Part shown: piece by piece, positions 16,081-24,887 of the stretch
Position numbering within the stretch: the first letter of the stretch is position 1
Layout of the letters: each line of letters opens with the position of its first letter
Assembly (NCBI GenBank): GCA_029863605.1
Contig: JAOTVB010000001.1
Coordinates: forward strand, 410,187-474,186
Direction of reading: 5' to 3'
Length of the DNA: 64,000 nt
Source of the DNA: Myxococcales bacterium
GTDB taxonomy: Bacteria > Myxococcota_A > Polyangia > Polyangiales > Houyiibacteriaceae
Notes under the pieces: model-generated
Seen by the model: the letters and a program-made list of their open reading frames with translations, nothing else
Databases searched by the model: none
Told to the model about the DNA's origin: nothing
Made by a program: the position numbers and the translations under genes

Positions 16081-18258
16081 GTGCTCGACCTCGGGTCTCT
16101 GAATCCCCGCCAGCGGGACGCTGTCGTTCACCAGGGCGGCCCGCTCGTCGTGTTTGCGGGCGCGGGGAGCGGAAAGACGCGGGTGATCACTTATCGCGTG
16201 GCGCACCTCATCTCGGCCCATGACGTCGCCCCATGGCGAATCCTGGCGGTGACGTTCACCAACAAGGCGGCTGGCGAGATGCAGGACCGGCTTCTCGGGC
16301 TTCTTGGCGATCGGGGCAGCGCGGTGCGGGTGGGAACCTTCCACTCGACGTGCGCCCGATTCCTGCGCCGCCATGGAGAGACCCTTGGTATCTCCAAGGA
16401 TTTCACGATCTATGATGACCAGGACCAGCTCGCGCTGGTGAAACGAGTCTTGCGTGATCTCGGACTGGACGAAAAGCGCTACCAGCCAAAGGCGATCGCC
16501 GGTCGCATCAATCGTGCCAAGCAAGAAGTTCAGGGACCTGGGAGCATCGAAACTCCCGACCCGTGGACCGAGGTGGTGCGCCGCGTCTACCAGACCTATG
16601 AGGACAGGCTCGATCAAGCCAATGCCCTCGACTTCGGGGACTTGATCTGCCGCACGGTGAGAGGCCTCGAATCGGACGAATCATTTCGCGACGCGCTCGC
16701 GGGCAGGTTCTCGCACGTCTTGGTCGATGAGTTTCAAGACACCAATCAGGCACAATTTCGCCTCGTGCGATCGCTTTCGGAGGGCCACCGAAACCTCTGT
16801 GTCGTCGGAGACGACGACCAAAGCATCTATCGCTGGCGTGGCGCCGATCGTCGAAACATTCTCGACTTTCGCGCTTCTTTCCCGGACGCGACCCTGGTGA
16901 AGCTCGAACAGAACTACCGATCCACACAGCGGATCCTTCGTGCCGCCAACGCTGTCATCGCTCGCAATACCGATCGGGAGCCCAAGGAGCTCTGGACTGC
17001 GAATGAAGAGGGGGATGCGGTCCTGGTCGTTCGTACGATGGACGAACGAGATGAGGCACGTCTCGTGTTGCGTGGGGTGCAGGAGCTCGTGGCTCAGGGA
17101 TATGGTGCCTCCGACGTCGCCGTTTTCTACCGCACGCATGCCCAATCGCGTGTGATCGAAGAGGCGCTACGGAGCGCCAACATCGGCTATCGGATCGTGG
17201 GTGGTATGCGTTTCTACGATCGCGCGGAGGTGAAAGACTTGCTGGCCTACCTACGCGTTACGATCAATCCAGCCGACGACATGAGTTTGCTCCGCATCAT
17301 CAACACTCCTGCACGCGGGATCGGAAAGACCACGATCACGCGACTCCTCGACGCGGCCGCGGAGCACGGCCGAAGCCTTTGGGGCGTCCTCGAAGAAGAT
17401 GGTCTGGGAGCTCTTGGAAATGCGGCGCAGAAGCGTCTGGCTGGGTTCCGGACGTTGATTTCCGACTTACGCGATGTCGCGACCTCCGATGCGCCCCTCG
17501 GCGAGATCGGTGCGGAGTTGGTGGAACGCACCGGTTACGCCGAGATGCTGAAGCACGACGACACGCCCGAGGCCGACGCTCGCTTCCAGAACGTGCAGGA
17601 GCTGGTGGCTTCGATGGACGAGTTTCAGCGAGAGCACCCCGATGCGACACTCGCCGATTTCCTCGAGAACGTGACCCTTCACACGTCGGCGGACGAGCGA
17701 GTCGAGGGAGATCGGGTCACCTTGATGACGGTACACGCAGCCAAGGGGCTCGAGTTCCCAATCGTCATGGTGACTGGGCTCGAGGAGCAGGTGTTCCCCT
17801 TTAGGGGAGTCGACCCCTGGGAAGACCCCGAGGAGCTTGAAGAGGAGCGGCGGCTCGCATACGTGGCCTTCACACGGGCCAAGGAGCGCCTCGTGCTGAG
17901 CTTCGCGGCGGTGCGGCGCATCTTCGGCCAGCAGCGCGTAGGGATCCCGTCGAGATTCTTGCATGAGCTTCCGGCGGAGGACACGAGCTGGATCGGTGCG
18001 CGGTCGAGCTCTCCGTCACCGCGACCCACCGAGCCGCGTGCCTCCGAACGCGCGTCGACCGATAGCTACGTCGACTACAGCGAAGGCTCCGACGTCACCG
18101 ACATCTCGAGCCTTCGTCGGGGCATGCAGGTCCGCCACCCGAAGTTCGGGGTAGGCGAAGTGCGCGAGGTCATGGTCGGGTCACCGCCGCGCGTGTCGGT
18201 CCGCTTTCCAGGGTGGGGTACGCGGAAGATCATCGCGTCCTATCTCGAACGGGCGTAG
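16081..18258 (+). CDS. UvrD/PcrA-type ATP-dependent DNA helicase
   Basis: 725 residues, superfamily 1A. Q-motif LNPRQRDAV, Walker A AGAGSGKTR, motif II VDEFQDTN, motif III GDDDQSIYRWRGA, motif IV QNYRST, and later motifs TVHAAKGLEFP and VAFTRAKERL are all present. The C-terminal 50 residues (VRHPKFGVGEV to the end) form the Tudor-like domain that binds RNA polymerase in PcrA/UvrD. GTG start at 16081 directly before the Q-motif. The function is repair, replication-fork and transcription-coupled unwinding. It stands alone on the plus strand, divergent from the ECF operon and convergent to the FmdB gene. Confidence 0.96.
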   Translation: MLDLGSLNPRQRDAVVHQGGPLVVFAGAGSGKTRVITYRVAHLISAHDVAPWRILAVTFTNKAAGEMQDRLLGLLGDRGSAVRVGTFHSTCARFLRRHGETLGISKDFTIYDDQDQLALVKRVLRDLGLDEKRYQPKAIAGRINRAKQEVQGPGSIETPDPWTEVVRRVYQTYEDRLDQANALDFGDLICRTVRGLESDESFRDALAGRFSHVLVDEFQDTNQAQFRLVRSLSEGHRNLCVVGDDDQSIYRWRGADRRNILDFRASFPDATLVKLEQNYRSTQRILRAANAVIARNTDREPKELWTANEEGDAVLVVRTMDERDEARLVLRGVQELVAQGYGASDVAVFYRTHAQSRVIEEALRSANIGYRIVGGMRFYDRAEVKDLLAYLRVTINPADDMSLLRIINTPARGIGKTTITRLLDAAAEHGRSLWGVLEEDGLGALGNAAQKRLAGFRTLISDLRDVATSDAPLGEIGAELVERTGYAEMLKHDDTPEADARFQNVQELVASMDEFQREHPDATLADFLENVTLHTSADERVEGDRVTLMTVHAAKGLEFPIVMVTGLEEQVFPFRGVDPWEDPEELEEERRLAYVAFTRAKERLVLSFAAVRRIFGQQRVGIPSRFLHELPAEDTSWIGARSSSPSPRPTEPRASERASTDSYVDYSEGSDVTDISSLRRGMQVRHPKFGVGEVREVMVGSPPRVSVRFPGWGTRKIIASYLERA

Positions 18259-18311
18259 GCGATAGTGGGGGTGGTGGGGGCGGGACAAACAGACGTCGAA
18301 GGCGAATCGGT

Positions 18312-18617
18312 CTAATCGTCAGACTTGCTGCTCGTCGAGCTCGGCTTCTTCGGGCTACTATCAGAGCTCGAGCTCTCACTACTGCTGGTCGAGACGCTGT
18401 TAGATTCCGCGCTCTTGCTTTTCGACCGGTTCGAAGGGCCCGAGTACAGATCCGACTCCCAGCCACCACCCTTGAGAATGAAGCCGCCGCCGCCAATCAT
18501 TCGTCGCGCCTTAAGTTTGCCGCACTCGGGGCACTTTTTGATCGGTTTCTCCGTGATGCGCTGCTCGCGCTCAAACTCGTGGCCACAGCTGTCGCAGGTG
18601 TAGTCGTACGTCGGCAT
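18312..18617 (-). CDS. FmdB-family zinc ribbon protein
   Basis: 101 residues. The N-terminal 45 residues are the FmdB regulatory domain: PTYDYTCDSCGHEFE, then CPECGKLKARRMIGGGGF, with two CxxC pairs for one zinc. After a short linker the protein ends in a 45-residue Ser/Lys-rich tail with no predicted structure. The ATG at 18617 gives the canonical MPTYDY start; the longer in-frame ORF upstream is an artefact overlapping the next gene. The cellular role of the family is poorly known. It is 46 bp downstream of the GNAT-like gene on the same strand. Confidence 0.92.
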   Translation of the reverse strand: MPTYDYTCDSCGHEFEREQRITEKPIKKCPECGKLKARRMIGGGGFILKGGGWESDLYSGPSNRSKSKSAESNSVSTSSSESSSSDSSPKKPSSTSSKSDD

Positions 18618-18663
18618 ATGGAATCCGGGCGGCAACTTAAGAGGCGAAGGGCCCGTGTCAAGA

Positions 18664-19575
18664 TCACTCGTAGTCTTCGCCGAGCGGGTTGGCGAGCTTC
18701 CGCGTCCAAAGGATGGCGTCTTTTCGGCCACCAGCCCCGTCGAGGATGCCTTGAGCGAGCAGGCCCGTCTTTCGGTAGCCGGCCACGACGAACGCCGTGG
18801 AAAGCTCCACATTGTCATTCGGCGCAAAGGAAAACGCGGCCACGATGCCTCGTTCTTGTAGGTCATCGCCGAGCGTGCTCAAACCGCTCGCGATCGCCAG
18901 CATTTCGTTTTCGCTGTTTGGCAGACGAAGCACTTCGATCAGTGCGTGGCCAAAGCAGTCTTGGTACTCTGCAGAAATAAAGTTCGCCTTGCTCCGCTTG
19001 ACGCTCGCTTCGTAGTAGATGCGTCCAGCATCGCGACCGAACATGTCAAAAGCGCCTAACGCGGGATTCTTTCGCCAGGCCGTGTCACGAGCGGTGAGGG
19101 CGTCTTTTTCGTTGGCCTTGCGGACCGACGCCCCACGGATTTTCTCCGGGATGTCTTTCGCCGCTCTTTTCGCAGCATTGATGGTCTTGTCGGTCAGTTT
19201 CTCGGAAGCGTCGCTTACCTCGACCGATGCTGTCCTATCGCCGATGACACACCCGCACAGATGACCATCGCTGCGCTTGTAGAAGCCGGGGATCGTACCT
19301 TCGCGAACGAAACCTACCCGCGTCCAAGAAGACACCTCGTCCTTTTCGACCAGGGTGATGACCTTCTCGACCCTCTCTTGGGTCGCGACCGACTGTATGT
19401 ACAGACGCTTGGCCGGAAGCGCACCAGCCCGAAAGTCAATCACGCGAATGCAGCGTGTCCGACGGTTCAACAGCAGGCACAGATACGCGCTGTCACTTCG
19501 GAAATAGAGCTCTTCGACGGTGGGCTTCTTCTTGGTTCGTTTGGCGGCGACAACTTTCGCCTTGGCGGGGACCAT
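18664..19575 (-). CDS. unknown protein, possible divergent GNAT fold
   Basis: 303 residues, soluble, without signal or membrane segment. The N-terminus is Lys/Ala-rich (AKAKVVAAKRTKKKP), then a region RLYIQSVATQERVEKVITLVEKDEVSS with GFVREGTIPGFYKR, which resembles the turn between a core helix and strand in beta-lysine acetyltransferase (AblB)-like GNAT proteins. A second half (EYQDCFGHALIEVLRLPNSENEM and FVVAGYRKTGLLAQG) could be another acetyltransferase-like lobe, since GYRKTG is typical of GNAT ends. This is a weak structural guess. ATG at 19575; an intergenic space of about 120 bp separates it from the triple-DsbA gene. Confidence 0.6.
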   Translation of the reverse strand: MVPAKAKVVAAKRTKKKPTVEELYFRSDSAYLCLLLNRRTRCIRVIDFRAGALPAKRLYIQSVATQERVEKVITLVEKDEVSSWTRVGFVREGTIPGFYKRSDGHLCGCVIGDRTASVEVSDASEKLTDKTINAAKRAAKDIPEKIRGASVRKANEKDALTARDTAWRKNPALGAFDMFGRDAGRIYYEASVKRSKANFISAEYQDCFGHALIEVLRLPNSENEMLAIASGLSTLGDDLQERGIVAAFSFAPNDNVELSTAFVVAGYRKTGLLAQGILDGAGGRKDAILWTRKLANPLGEDYE

Positions 19576-19696
19576 GCGTCAACACCTCGAAAATACGTTG
19601 GTTTTCAGCAACGGCCGGGAATGTAGTGTGCCGATCCGCCTATGTCAAAAGGACTGGGGCAGGCCCAGGCATGGACCCGCCCCGATCCGTCGCGCG

Positions 19697-21676
19697 CTAG
19701 TTGTTGAGCTCCTCGTCGATCGCAGCCTTGAATGCCGCGTACGGCTGAGCGCCTTGAACGAGCTTACCGTTGATGAAGAACGACGGCGTGCCGATCCGTG
19801 CGCCGGCCTTGTCGATCGCCTGGATGTCCGCATCCACGGCCGCCTTGTGCTTGCCCGAGTCGAGCGCCGCCTTGAAGGCTTTCATGTCGATACCCCCGAT
19901 CTGTGCCGCGTACTTCTCGAGGTTCGGACGCGAAAGCGCCTTTTGGTTTTGGAAGAGAATGTCGTGGTACTGCCAGAAAGCCTTGTTGCCCTTCTGTGCG
20001 AACACCTCGAGCGAAGCCTGTGCGGCTGGGTGCGCGTCCTTGTGGAAGGGCAGCGGGTAGTTGCGCCAAACGATCTCGACCTTGTCGCCGTACTCGTCCA
20101 TCACTTGGGACATGGTCGGATTCACGCGGCTACAGAACGGGCACTGGAAGTCGCTGAACTCCTGGATCACCACCTTGGCCTTTGCGGAGCCCTTGCTCGG
20201 CGCATTCTTTGGCTTGGGAATGTCGTACACCTTGTTCGCGTCCGGTGCGGCTGGGGTCGGCGCCGTCTTGGGTGCGGTTTCGCCCTTGGCGATGGTCTTC
20301 TCGTAAACCTTGGAACGCGGTGTTCCCTTCGCCACGAGGTCCTTGGCCTTCTTTAGCTCTTCGTCGATCACGATCTCGAACGATGCAAGCGGCTGGGCGC
20401 CGCGGAGGTTGCGGCCGTTGATGAAGAACGCGGGGGTTCCACGAGCACCGAGACTCGACGACAGCGCCTGCTGTTTTTGGATAGTGGAGGCGTACTTGTC
20501 TTCCTCGATGGCCGCTTTGAACTTCTTCATGTTCAGGCCGAGCTCTTTGGCGTATTTATCGAGATTTTCGGTCGTGAGCCCTCGCTGATTGGAGAAGAGC
20601 TTCTCGTGCATGGCCCAAAAACCCTTGTCGCCCTTCTGCGCGTGGGCCTCAAGCGCGGCGTTGGCCGCGGGTTTCGCATTCTTGTGGAATGGCAGCGGAT
20701 TGTTCATCCACACAACGCGAACATCTTTGCCGTACTTGTCCTGAACCGCTTTGAGTGTTGGCTCGACCCGTCCACAGAACGGACATTCGAAGTCGCTGAA
20801 CTCGACGATCGTGACGAGTGCATCGTCCGGTCCCTTCTGGGGCTCGTCGCCCTGGAGAGGAACCTTGTACACGGCTTTCGGGTCAGGCTGGCCGGGCTGC
20901 TGTTGCGGCTTGGGGGGGGCAGCCTTGGTCAGACCGTTCTTCGTGATGGTCGCGTACATCTGCGCCCTCGTCACGCCCTGCTCTTCCAGCTTCTTGGCGG
21001 TCGCAAGCTCCTGGTCGATGACCGTCTTGAACGCAGCAAAAGGCTGCGCGCCACGGAGGTTGCGTCCGTTGACGAAGAAGTTTGGCGTGCCGCGCGCCCC
21101 GATCGTGCCCGCCAACGCCGTGTCCTCTTGGATTTGCTTCGAGTGAGCCTTTTCGTCCAAGGCCTTCTTGACCTTGTTCATGTCGAGACCCGCCTGCTTC
21201 GCGTAGTTCTCCAGATCCGCGCGGGTGAGCGCCTTTTGGTTTGCAAAGAGCAGGTCGTGCACCTCCCAGAACTTGTCGTTGCCACCTTGTGCGTAGGCTT
21301 CCATGGCGAGCTGGGCTGCAGGATCCGCATTCTGGTGGAAGGCTAGTGGCAAATTTCGCCATACGATGCGCACGTCATTTCCGTACGTGTCCGCGATCTC
21401 CTTCGTGGCCGGAAGCACCCGCGCGCAGAAGGGGCATTGGAATTCGCTGAACTCGACGATCGTGACGAGCGCGTCCTTCGGTCCCTTCGAAGGCTGTGCG
21501 TCGCTGACGGGAACCTTGTATCGTTCGACATCCGTCGCGACCTCGACGTCTGCGGCTTCGACCGCGGCCGTTTCGCCGCCTTCGCTATCGGAGTCCGGAC
21601 CGAGGTATACGTATGTGAGGGCAAAAACGGCGATGCCGACTACGGCAGCCAATAATATGGATGAACCTTTACTCAT
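19697..21676 (-). CDS. membrane-anchored protein with three DsbA-like domains
   Basis: 659 residues. A single N-terminal helix (about 7-25) anchors it facing the periplasm. Three tandem thioredoxin-fold modules follow, each opening with a similar lead-in (KGPxDALVTIVEFS) and an active site CPFC: ECPFC and QCPFC types with Ala, Gly and Ser after the second Cys. Each ends with the cis-Pro loop (GARGTPNFFVNGRNLRGAQP, GARGTPAFFINGRNL, RIGTPSFFINGKLV). Pro/Gln/Ala-rich linkers join them. The normal DsbA/thioredoxin relatives have one domain. All three CxxC and cis-Pro pairs are intact, so it should be a thiol-disulfide oxidoreductase or isomerase acting on the many Cys-rich exported proteins of this organism. 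Confidence 0.92.
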   Translation of the reverse strand: MSKGSSILLAAVVGIAVFALTYVYLGPDSDSEGGETAAVEAADVEVATDVERYKVPVSDAQPSKGPKDALVTIVEFSEFQCPFCARVLPATKEIADTYGNDVRIVWRNLPLAFHQNADPAAQLAMEAYAQGGNDKFWEVHDLLFANQKALTRADLENYAKQAGLDMNKVKKALDEKAHSKQIQEDTALAGTIGARGTPNFFVNGRNLRGAQPFAAFKTVIDQELATAKKLEEQGVTRAQMYATITKNGLTKAAPPKPQQQPGQPDPKAVYKVPLQGDEPQKGPDDALVTIVEFSDFECPFCGRVEPTLKAVQDKYGKDVRVVWMNNPLPFHKNAKPAANAALEAHAQKGDKGFWAMHEKLFSNQRGLTTENLDKYAKELGLNMKKFKAAIEEDKYASTIQKQQALSSSLGARGTPAFFINGRNLRGAQPLASFEIVIDEELKKAKDLVAKGTPRSKVYEKTIAKGETAPKTAPTPAAPDANKVYDIPKPKNAPSKGSAKAKVVIQEFSDFQCPFCSRVNPTMSQVMDEYGDKVEIVWRNYPLPFHKDAHPAAQASLEVFAQKGNKAFWQYHDILFQNQKALSRPNLEKYAAQIGGIDMKAFKAALDSGKHKAAVDADIQAIDKAGARIGTPSFFINGKLVQGAQPYAAFKAAIDEELNN

Positions 21677-21750
21677 TTCTCTATCCTTCCGCCGCCATTG
21701 AGCGACGAGTGAAAAAACTCAAACGTTAGAATCAACAGACCAATTGCCGA

Positions 21751-21776
21751 AAGACCGCCCGCAAGGGCGGCCGGTC
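21751..21776 (-). terminator. GC-rich hairpin terminator
   Basis: Immediately after the stop codon of the leftward gene at 21777, a stem of GACCGGCCGCCC against GGGCGGTC closes over a TTGC loop and is followed on the minus strand by TTTC. It fits a rho-independent terminator with a short T run. Confidence 0.65.
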
Positions 21777-22136
21777 TCAGCGAGGCGGCCGTTCGACTCT
21801 TCGCGCGTGGGCGTGTCTAAAGCCCCCTTCGACCGAGATCGCCGTTAGCGATCCGGTGCGGGGCGGCATCGTCCATCGGAGTTGTTGCTTCCAACCCGTG
21901 GCCAGCGGAATCAGTGTCTGGAACGCACCGCTGTGGGTGCTGGCGGGCATGCAACGGGGATCGTCGGTTCGCTCGCACCACATCGGAGGCAGCCTCGGCT
22001 CGTCCTGGGCTTCGACAGTTTCGATGCAGGTCTCGATCGATGACGAGCGGTCGCACAAACAGTCCGCGGCGTCTGCAGAAGACGCGGGCAGCAACATCAT
22101 CGTGGCGACGGCGATAGCCGGGGAGAGGTTCCTCAT
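21777..22136 (-). CDS. small secreted Cys-containing protein
   Basis: 119 residues. ATG at 22136 gives a signal peptide (MRNLSPAIAVATMMLLPASSADAA) ahead of a mature protein with five cysteines (DCLCDRSSSIETC, WCERTDDPRC). An upstream in-frame start at 22184 would only bury the signal. No motif identifies it. A terminator follows at once, and the gene is about 100 bp from the triple-DsbA gene, which could form its disulfides. Unknown function; the reading frame is supported by the signal peptide and the terminator. Confidence 0.62.
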   Translation of the reverse strand: MRNLSPAIAVATMMLLPASSADAADCLCDRSSSIETCIETVEAQDEPRLPPMWCERTDDPRCMPASTHSGAFQTLIPLATGWKQQLRWTMPPRTGSLTAISVEGGFRHAHARRVERPPR

Positions 22137-22318
22137 GGAGGCAAATCCGAAACCGCAGTCTACCGCCCAAGGCAACGGTCGCAAGGAATGCGGCGAAGAA
22201 GTTAACTGAGGAGGGTGAAACCGCGCTGCGAGGTGTGGGATAGTGGGAGAGGAGAGAGTACAGTTTCGTAAGCGGCTTCACCCCCCTGACTCATGGGTGA
22301 ACACGACGTATGACTGCG

Positions 22319-23380
22319 TTATTCCAGGACCGATGCCGGCTTGGCGATCGAATCCGGAAAACCTGGAATTTCGGCGCGCAACAAGCCACCGAGCGGGCCG
22401 AAGCGTCCAATCTGAGCCAAAGCACGCCCAACATAGGCAAGGCTCTGCGGATACCACTGTAAAAAACCTGCATCATTGCGCTTTCGATCGATGAACACGA
22501 AACGCCCTGCGTCTTTGAGCTTTCGATGCAGCGTCACGACCCAGAATTCCCGACGAACCTGCTCGGTATCGATTCGACGCGCCGAAGCATATCGCTCGAT
22601 CATCCCTTCTTGTAAATCGATGTCGAGGGACACGTAGGAATCGCAGAGAAGGGCGACCAGGTCGTAGGTCCGTGGCCCGATGAGCGCGTCTTGAAAGTCG
22701 ATAATCGTGAGCTCGCCTCCCTCGGGAACCATGAGATTTCGGGATTGGTAATCGCGGTGGACGAACCCGGTCGGCATCGCTTCGATTTCTGCGACGATTG
22801 TGGAAAAGGCCTCCGACGCGACCCGAGCCGATGCAGGGGCGAGGTTTCCGAACAATTCCTCGAGGCCCCAGCGCAGAAAGTGATTGAGCTCCCATTCGAG
22901 GAGTGGTCGGTCGAATTTGCGCCGCGCGACGATCGAGCTCGGTGGCAGGTCGTTGCAGCGCTCATGAATCTCGGCCAGCAGGTCGACCGCCTGGCTGTAA
23001 GGTTCTTTCCATCGTGCCCGTGGGATCTCGAGCAATCGCCGTTCGAATGTCGTCTCGCCAAGATCCTCGAGCAGGATTTGTCCACGCTCGAGATGCTCCA
23101 GATAGATCTTCGGTACCGGGATTCCCCGGCCGCGGAGTAGCTCTCCGACCTCGAGGAAGGGTAGCCTGGTCGTCTCCGGTTGAGCACCCCCCTCATCGCT
23201 TCCGAAGGCGTCGTCCGGCAACTGCATCACGATGATCGTCGACGGGCCTTTGCCTGCTTCCTTCGAATGGACGCGAAAATAGCTGCGCGTCGAGGCGTCC
23301 CCTTTGAGTCTTTCGACCACGACCGCGGGAAGTGGTGTTCCGAAGAGCTTCTCGAGAGCTTCGTCGAGGTCGGGGGTCAT
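22319..23380 (-). CDS. AmgK-like sugar kinase (APH family)
   Basis: 353 residues of the aminoglycoside-phosphotransferase fold. The lead DASTRSYFRV, the nucleotide-binding hinge LLEDLG, the catalytic loop HRDYQSRNLMV and the metal-binding DFQDALIGP all match the COG3178/AmgK group, which phosphorylates N-acetylmuramate or N-acetylglucosamine at the anomeric position in peptidoglycan recycling. The ATG at 23380 gives the usual family length; the longer ORF upstream runs antisense over the Ser/Thr kinase. It is divergent from that kinase across 66 bp. NagZ (38611-39696) in the same window supports recycling, but substrate is inferred. Confidence 0.83.
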   Translation of the reverse strand: MTPDLDEALEKLFGTPLPAVVVERLKGDASTRSYFRVHSKEAGKGPSTIIVMQLPDDAFGSDEGGAQPETTRLPFLEVGELLRGRGIPVPKIYLEHLERGQILLEDLGETTFERRLLEIPRARWKEPYSQAVDLLAEIHERCNDLPPSSIVARRKFDRPLLEWELNHFLRWGLEELFGNLAPASARVASEAFSTIVAEIEAMPTGFVHRDYQSRNLMVPEGGELTIIDFQDALIGPRTYDLVALLCDSYVSLDIDLQEGMIERYASARRIDTEQVRREFWVVTLHRKLKDAGRFVFIDRKRNDAGFLQWYPQSLAYVGRALAQIGRFGPLGGLLRAEIPGFPDSIAKPASVLE

Positions 23381-23446
23381 GATCGCGCGCGCCGAGCCTA
23401 CGTCAGTTTGGGCGACTTTGCGAAAGAGGGGTATCGTCGGAGCGAC

Positions 23447-24292
23447 ATGCGCAAGCAGCAACCGATTGGGATTGGCACGAGGCTCGCGGGTCGTTACGAG
23501 CTGGTTTCCGAGATCGCGCGGGGGGCGATGGGGGACGTGTATCGGGCAACCGACCATCAAGAACGCTGTCAGGTTGTGGTCAAGATACTCCGAGCCGAAT
23601 ACCTCACCAACGAAGCGATGCGTAGACGTTTGCGACGGGAAGGCGCAGTGCTGAAGGCCCTCGACCATCCTTCGATCGTTCGGCTCCTCGATCTCGGGAT
23701 CGATGAAAACGGTCTCGTCTTTCTCGTGACCGAGCTCGTCGAGGGCCGGACCCTCGCGGAGCGGCTCACCGAAGGTCCGGTCGATCTCGAGTCGGCGGCC
23801 CAGTTGCTCACCGCCCTCAGCGGCGCGCTCACTGCGGCACACGATCACGGCGTCCTCCACGGCGATCTCAAGCCGGCCAATGTGCTGTGGGTGCTCCCGG
23901 TACCGCGCTTGATCGACTTTGGGGCGTCCAAGGTGCTGGGGCTCGACCGGCTTACGGCGACGGGGGAGGTGGCCGGTACGCCCGCCTACATGGCGCCTGA
24001 AGTGCTGACGGGAAAGGCCGATGTCGACGAGAGGATCGACGTCTACGGCCTCGGCGTGCTGCTCTACGAGGCCCTGAGCGCCCAGCGCCCATTCCAAGAT
24101 GCGCACGTCGGCCGATTGCTGATGAAGATCGACGCCGGTGATCGACTCCCACTCGACGCCCTCGTCGAGATTCCCGAGGCGATCGCGAATGTGATCCACC
24201 GAGCCATGCATCGGGACAAAGAATCGAGGTTTGGAACCGTGATGGAGCTCGAGGCCGCCTGGCAGCAAGCGGCGGGGTCGGGGGTTGCTTGA
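23447..24292 (+). CDS. Hanks-type Ser/Thr protein kinase
   Basis: 281 residues consisting of little more than the kinase domain. The Gly loop is GARGAMGDVY-like (IARGAMGDVY), the invariant Lys sits in VVKIL, the catalytic loop is HGDLKPANVL with H138 and D140 (Gly replaces the usual Arg), the metal motif is DFGASK, and APEV with a DVYGLGVLLYE helix follows. Because the catalytic Asp is kept while the Arg of HRD is absent, it may not depend on activation-loop phosphorylation. No membrane segment or sensor domain. The stop overlaps the start of the rsmG-like gene, so they are co-translated. ATG at 23447; an in-frame start at 23180 would lie inside the divergent gene. Confidence 0.9.
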   Translation: MRKQQPIGIGTRLAGRYELVSEIARGAMGDVYRATDHQERCQVVVKILRAEYLTNEAMRRRLRREGAVLKALDHPSIVRLLDLGIDENGLVFLVTELVEGRTLAERLTEGPVDLESAAQLLTALSGALTAAHDHGVLHGDLKPANVLWVLPVPRLIDFGASKVLGLDRLTATGEVAGTPAYMAPEVLTGKADVDERIDVYGLGVLLYEALSAQRPFQDAHVGRLLMKIDAGDRLPLDALVEIPEAIANVIHRAMHRDKESRFGTVMELEAAWQQAAGSGVA

Positions 24293-24885
24293 TCGTGATC
24301 GAGGAGCTTTGCCGTGTGGTTGGGATCCCTGCGCCGGCTGGGTGGCCCGACTATTTCGAGACCGTCAAGGCCTGGGGAGCTCGCACCGATCTCACCGGGG
24401 CGCGCACGGATGCTGAGCTTGCCGAGATTCTCTTTCTCGATGCCGCGAGGTTGATCGAAGCTGCTTGGCTTCAGTCCGTCGGTTCGCTGGTCGACATCGG
24501 TGCTGGTGTCGGTGCGCCAACGATTCCATTACTTCTCGCCAGTCCGGGTCACCGCGCCACTTTGGTGGAGCCGCGGCGCAAACGCACCGCGTTTCTCCGG
24601 TCCGCCATCGGGTCACTCGACTTGGCAGATCGTGCGCTGGTGCTCGAGCAAAGCGTCGATCCCGACGCCCCCCTCGTGACAGGCGCGCCCTTTGACGTGG
24701 CCCTCTCGCGCGCCACGTTTTCGGCAGGGCGCTGGCGCGAGATCGGGTCTCGATTGGCCGACGAGGTCTGGGTGTTCACGGCCGGCACGGACCCAGTCGA
24801 GTCGGATTTGCGGTTGCTTCGCCGCATAGATTATGAGGTCCCATCGACCGGCGCCCCGCGGTCAACTCTAGCCTATTCACGATGA
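24289..24885 (+). CDS. RsmG-like 16S rRNA methyltransferase
   Basis: 198 residues of the class I methyltransferase fold. The SAM motif DIGAGVGAPTIPLLL is close to the DIGTGAGFPGIPL of RsmG, followed by VEPRRKRTAFL with the acidic residue that holds the ribose, and SRATFSAGRW near the position of RsmG's VxSRA motif. The usual enzyme methylates G527 N7 of 16S rRNA. It is slightly short and divergent. TTG at 24289 overlaps the kinase stop; GTG at 24295 is an alternative. It is convergent to jag with 2 bp between stops, so it sits where rsmG commonly lies near the rpmH-yidC cluster, but on the opposite strand. Confidence 0.75.
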   Translation: MIVIEELCRVVGIPAPAGWPDYFETVKAWGARTDLTGARTDAELAEILFLDAARLIEAAWLQSVGSLVDIGAGVGAPTIPLLLASPGHRATLVEPRRKRTAFLRSAIGSLDLADRALVLEQSVDPDAPLVTGAPFDVALSRATFSAGRWREIGSRLADEVWVFTAGTDPVESDLRLLRRIDYEVPSTGAPRSTLAYSR

Positions 24886-24887
24886 CA

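Noticed and set aside
15922-16617. N-terminal extension of the sigma-factor ORF
   Set aside because: The extra 232 residues are antisense to pcrA and have no homology-like motif; an SD-supported GTG at 15921 gives the family length.
23381-24268. N-terminal extension of the AmgK-like ORF
   Set aside because: It is antisense to the Ser/Thr kinase gene and has no signature; ATG 23380 gives the normal start.
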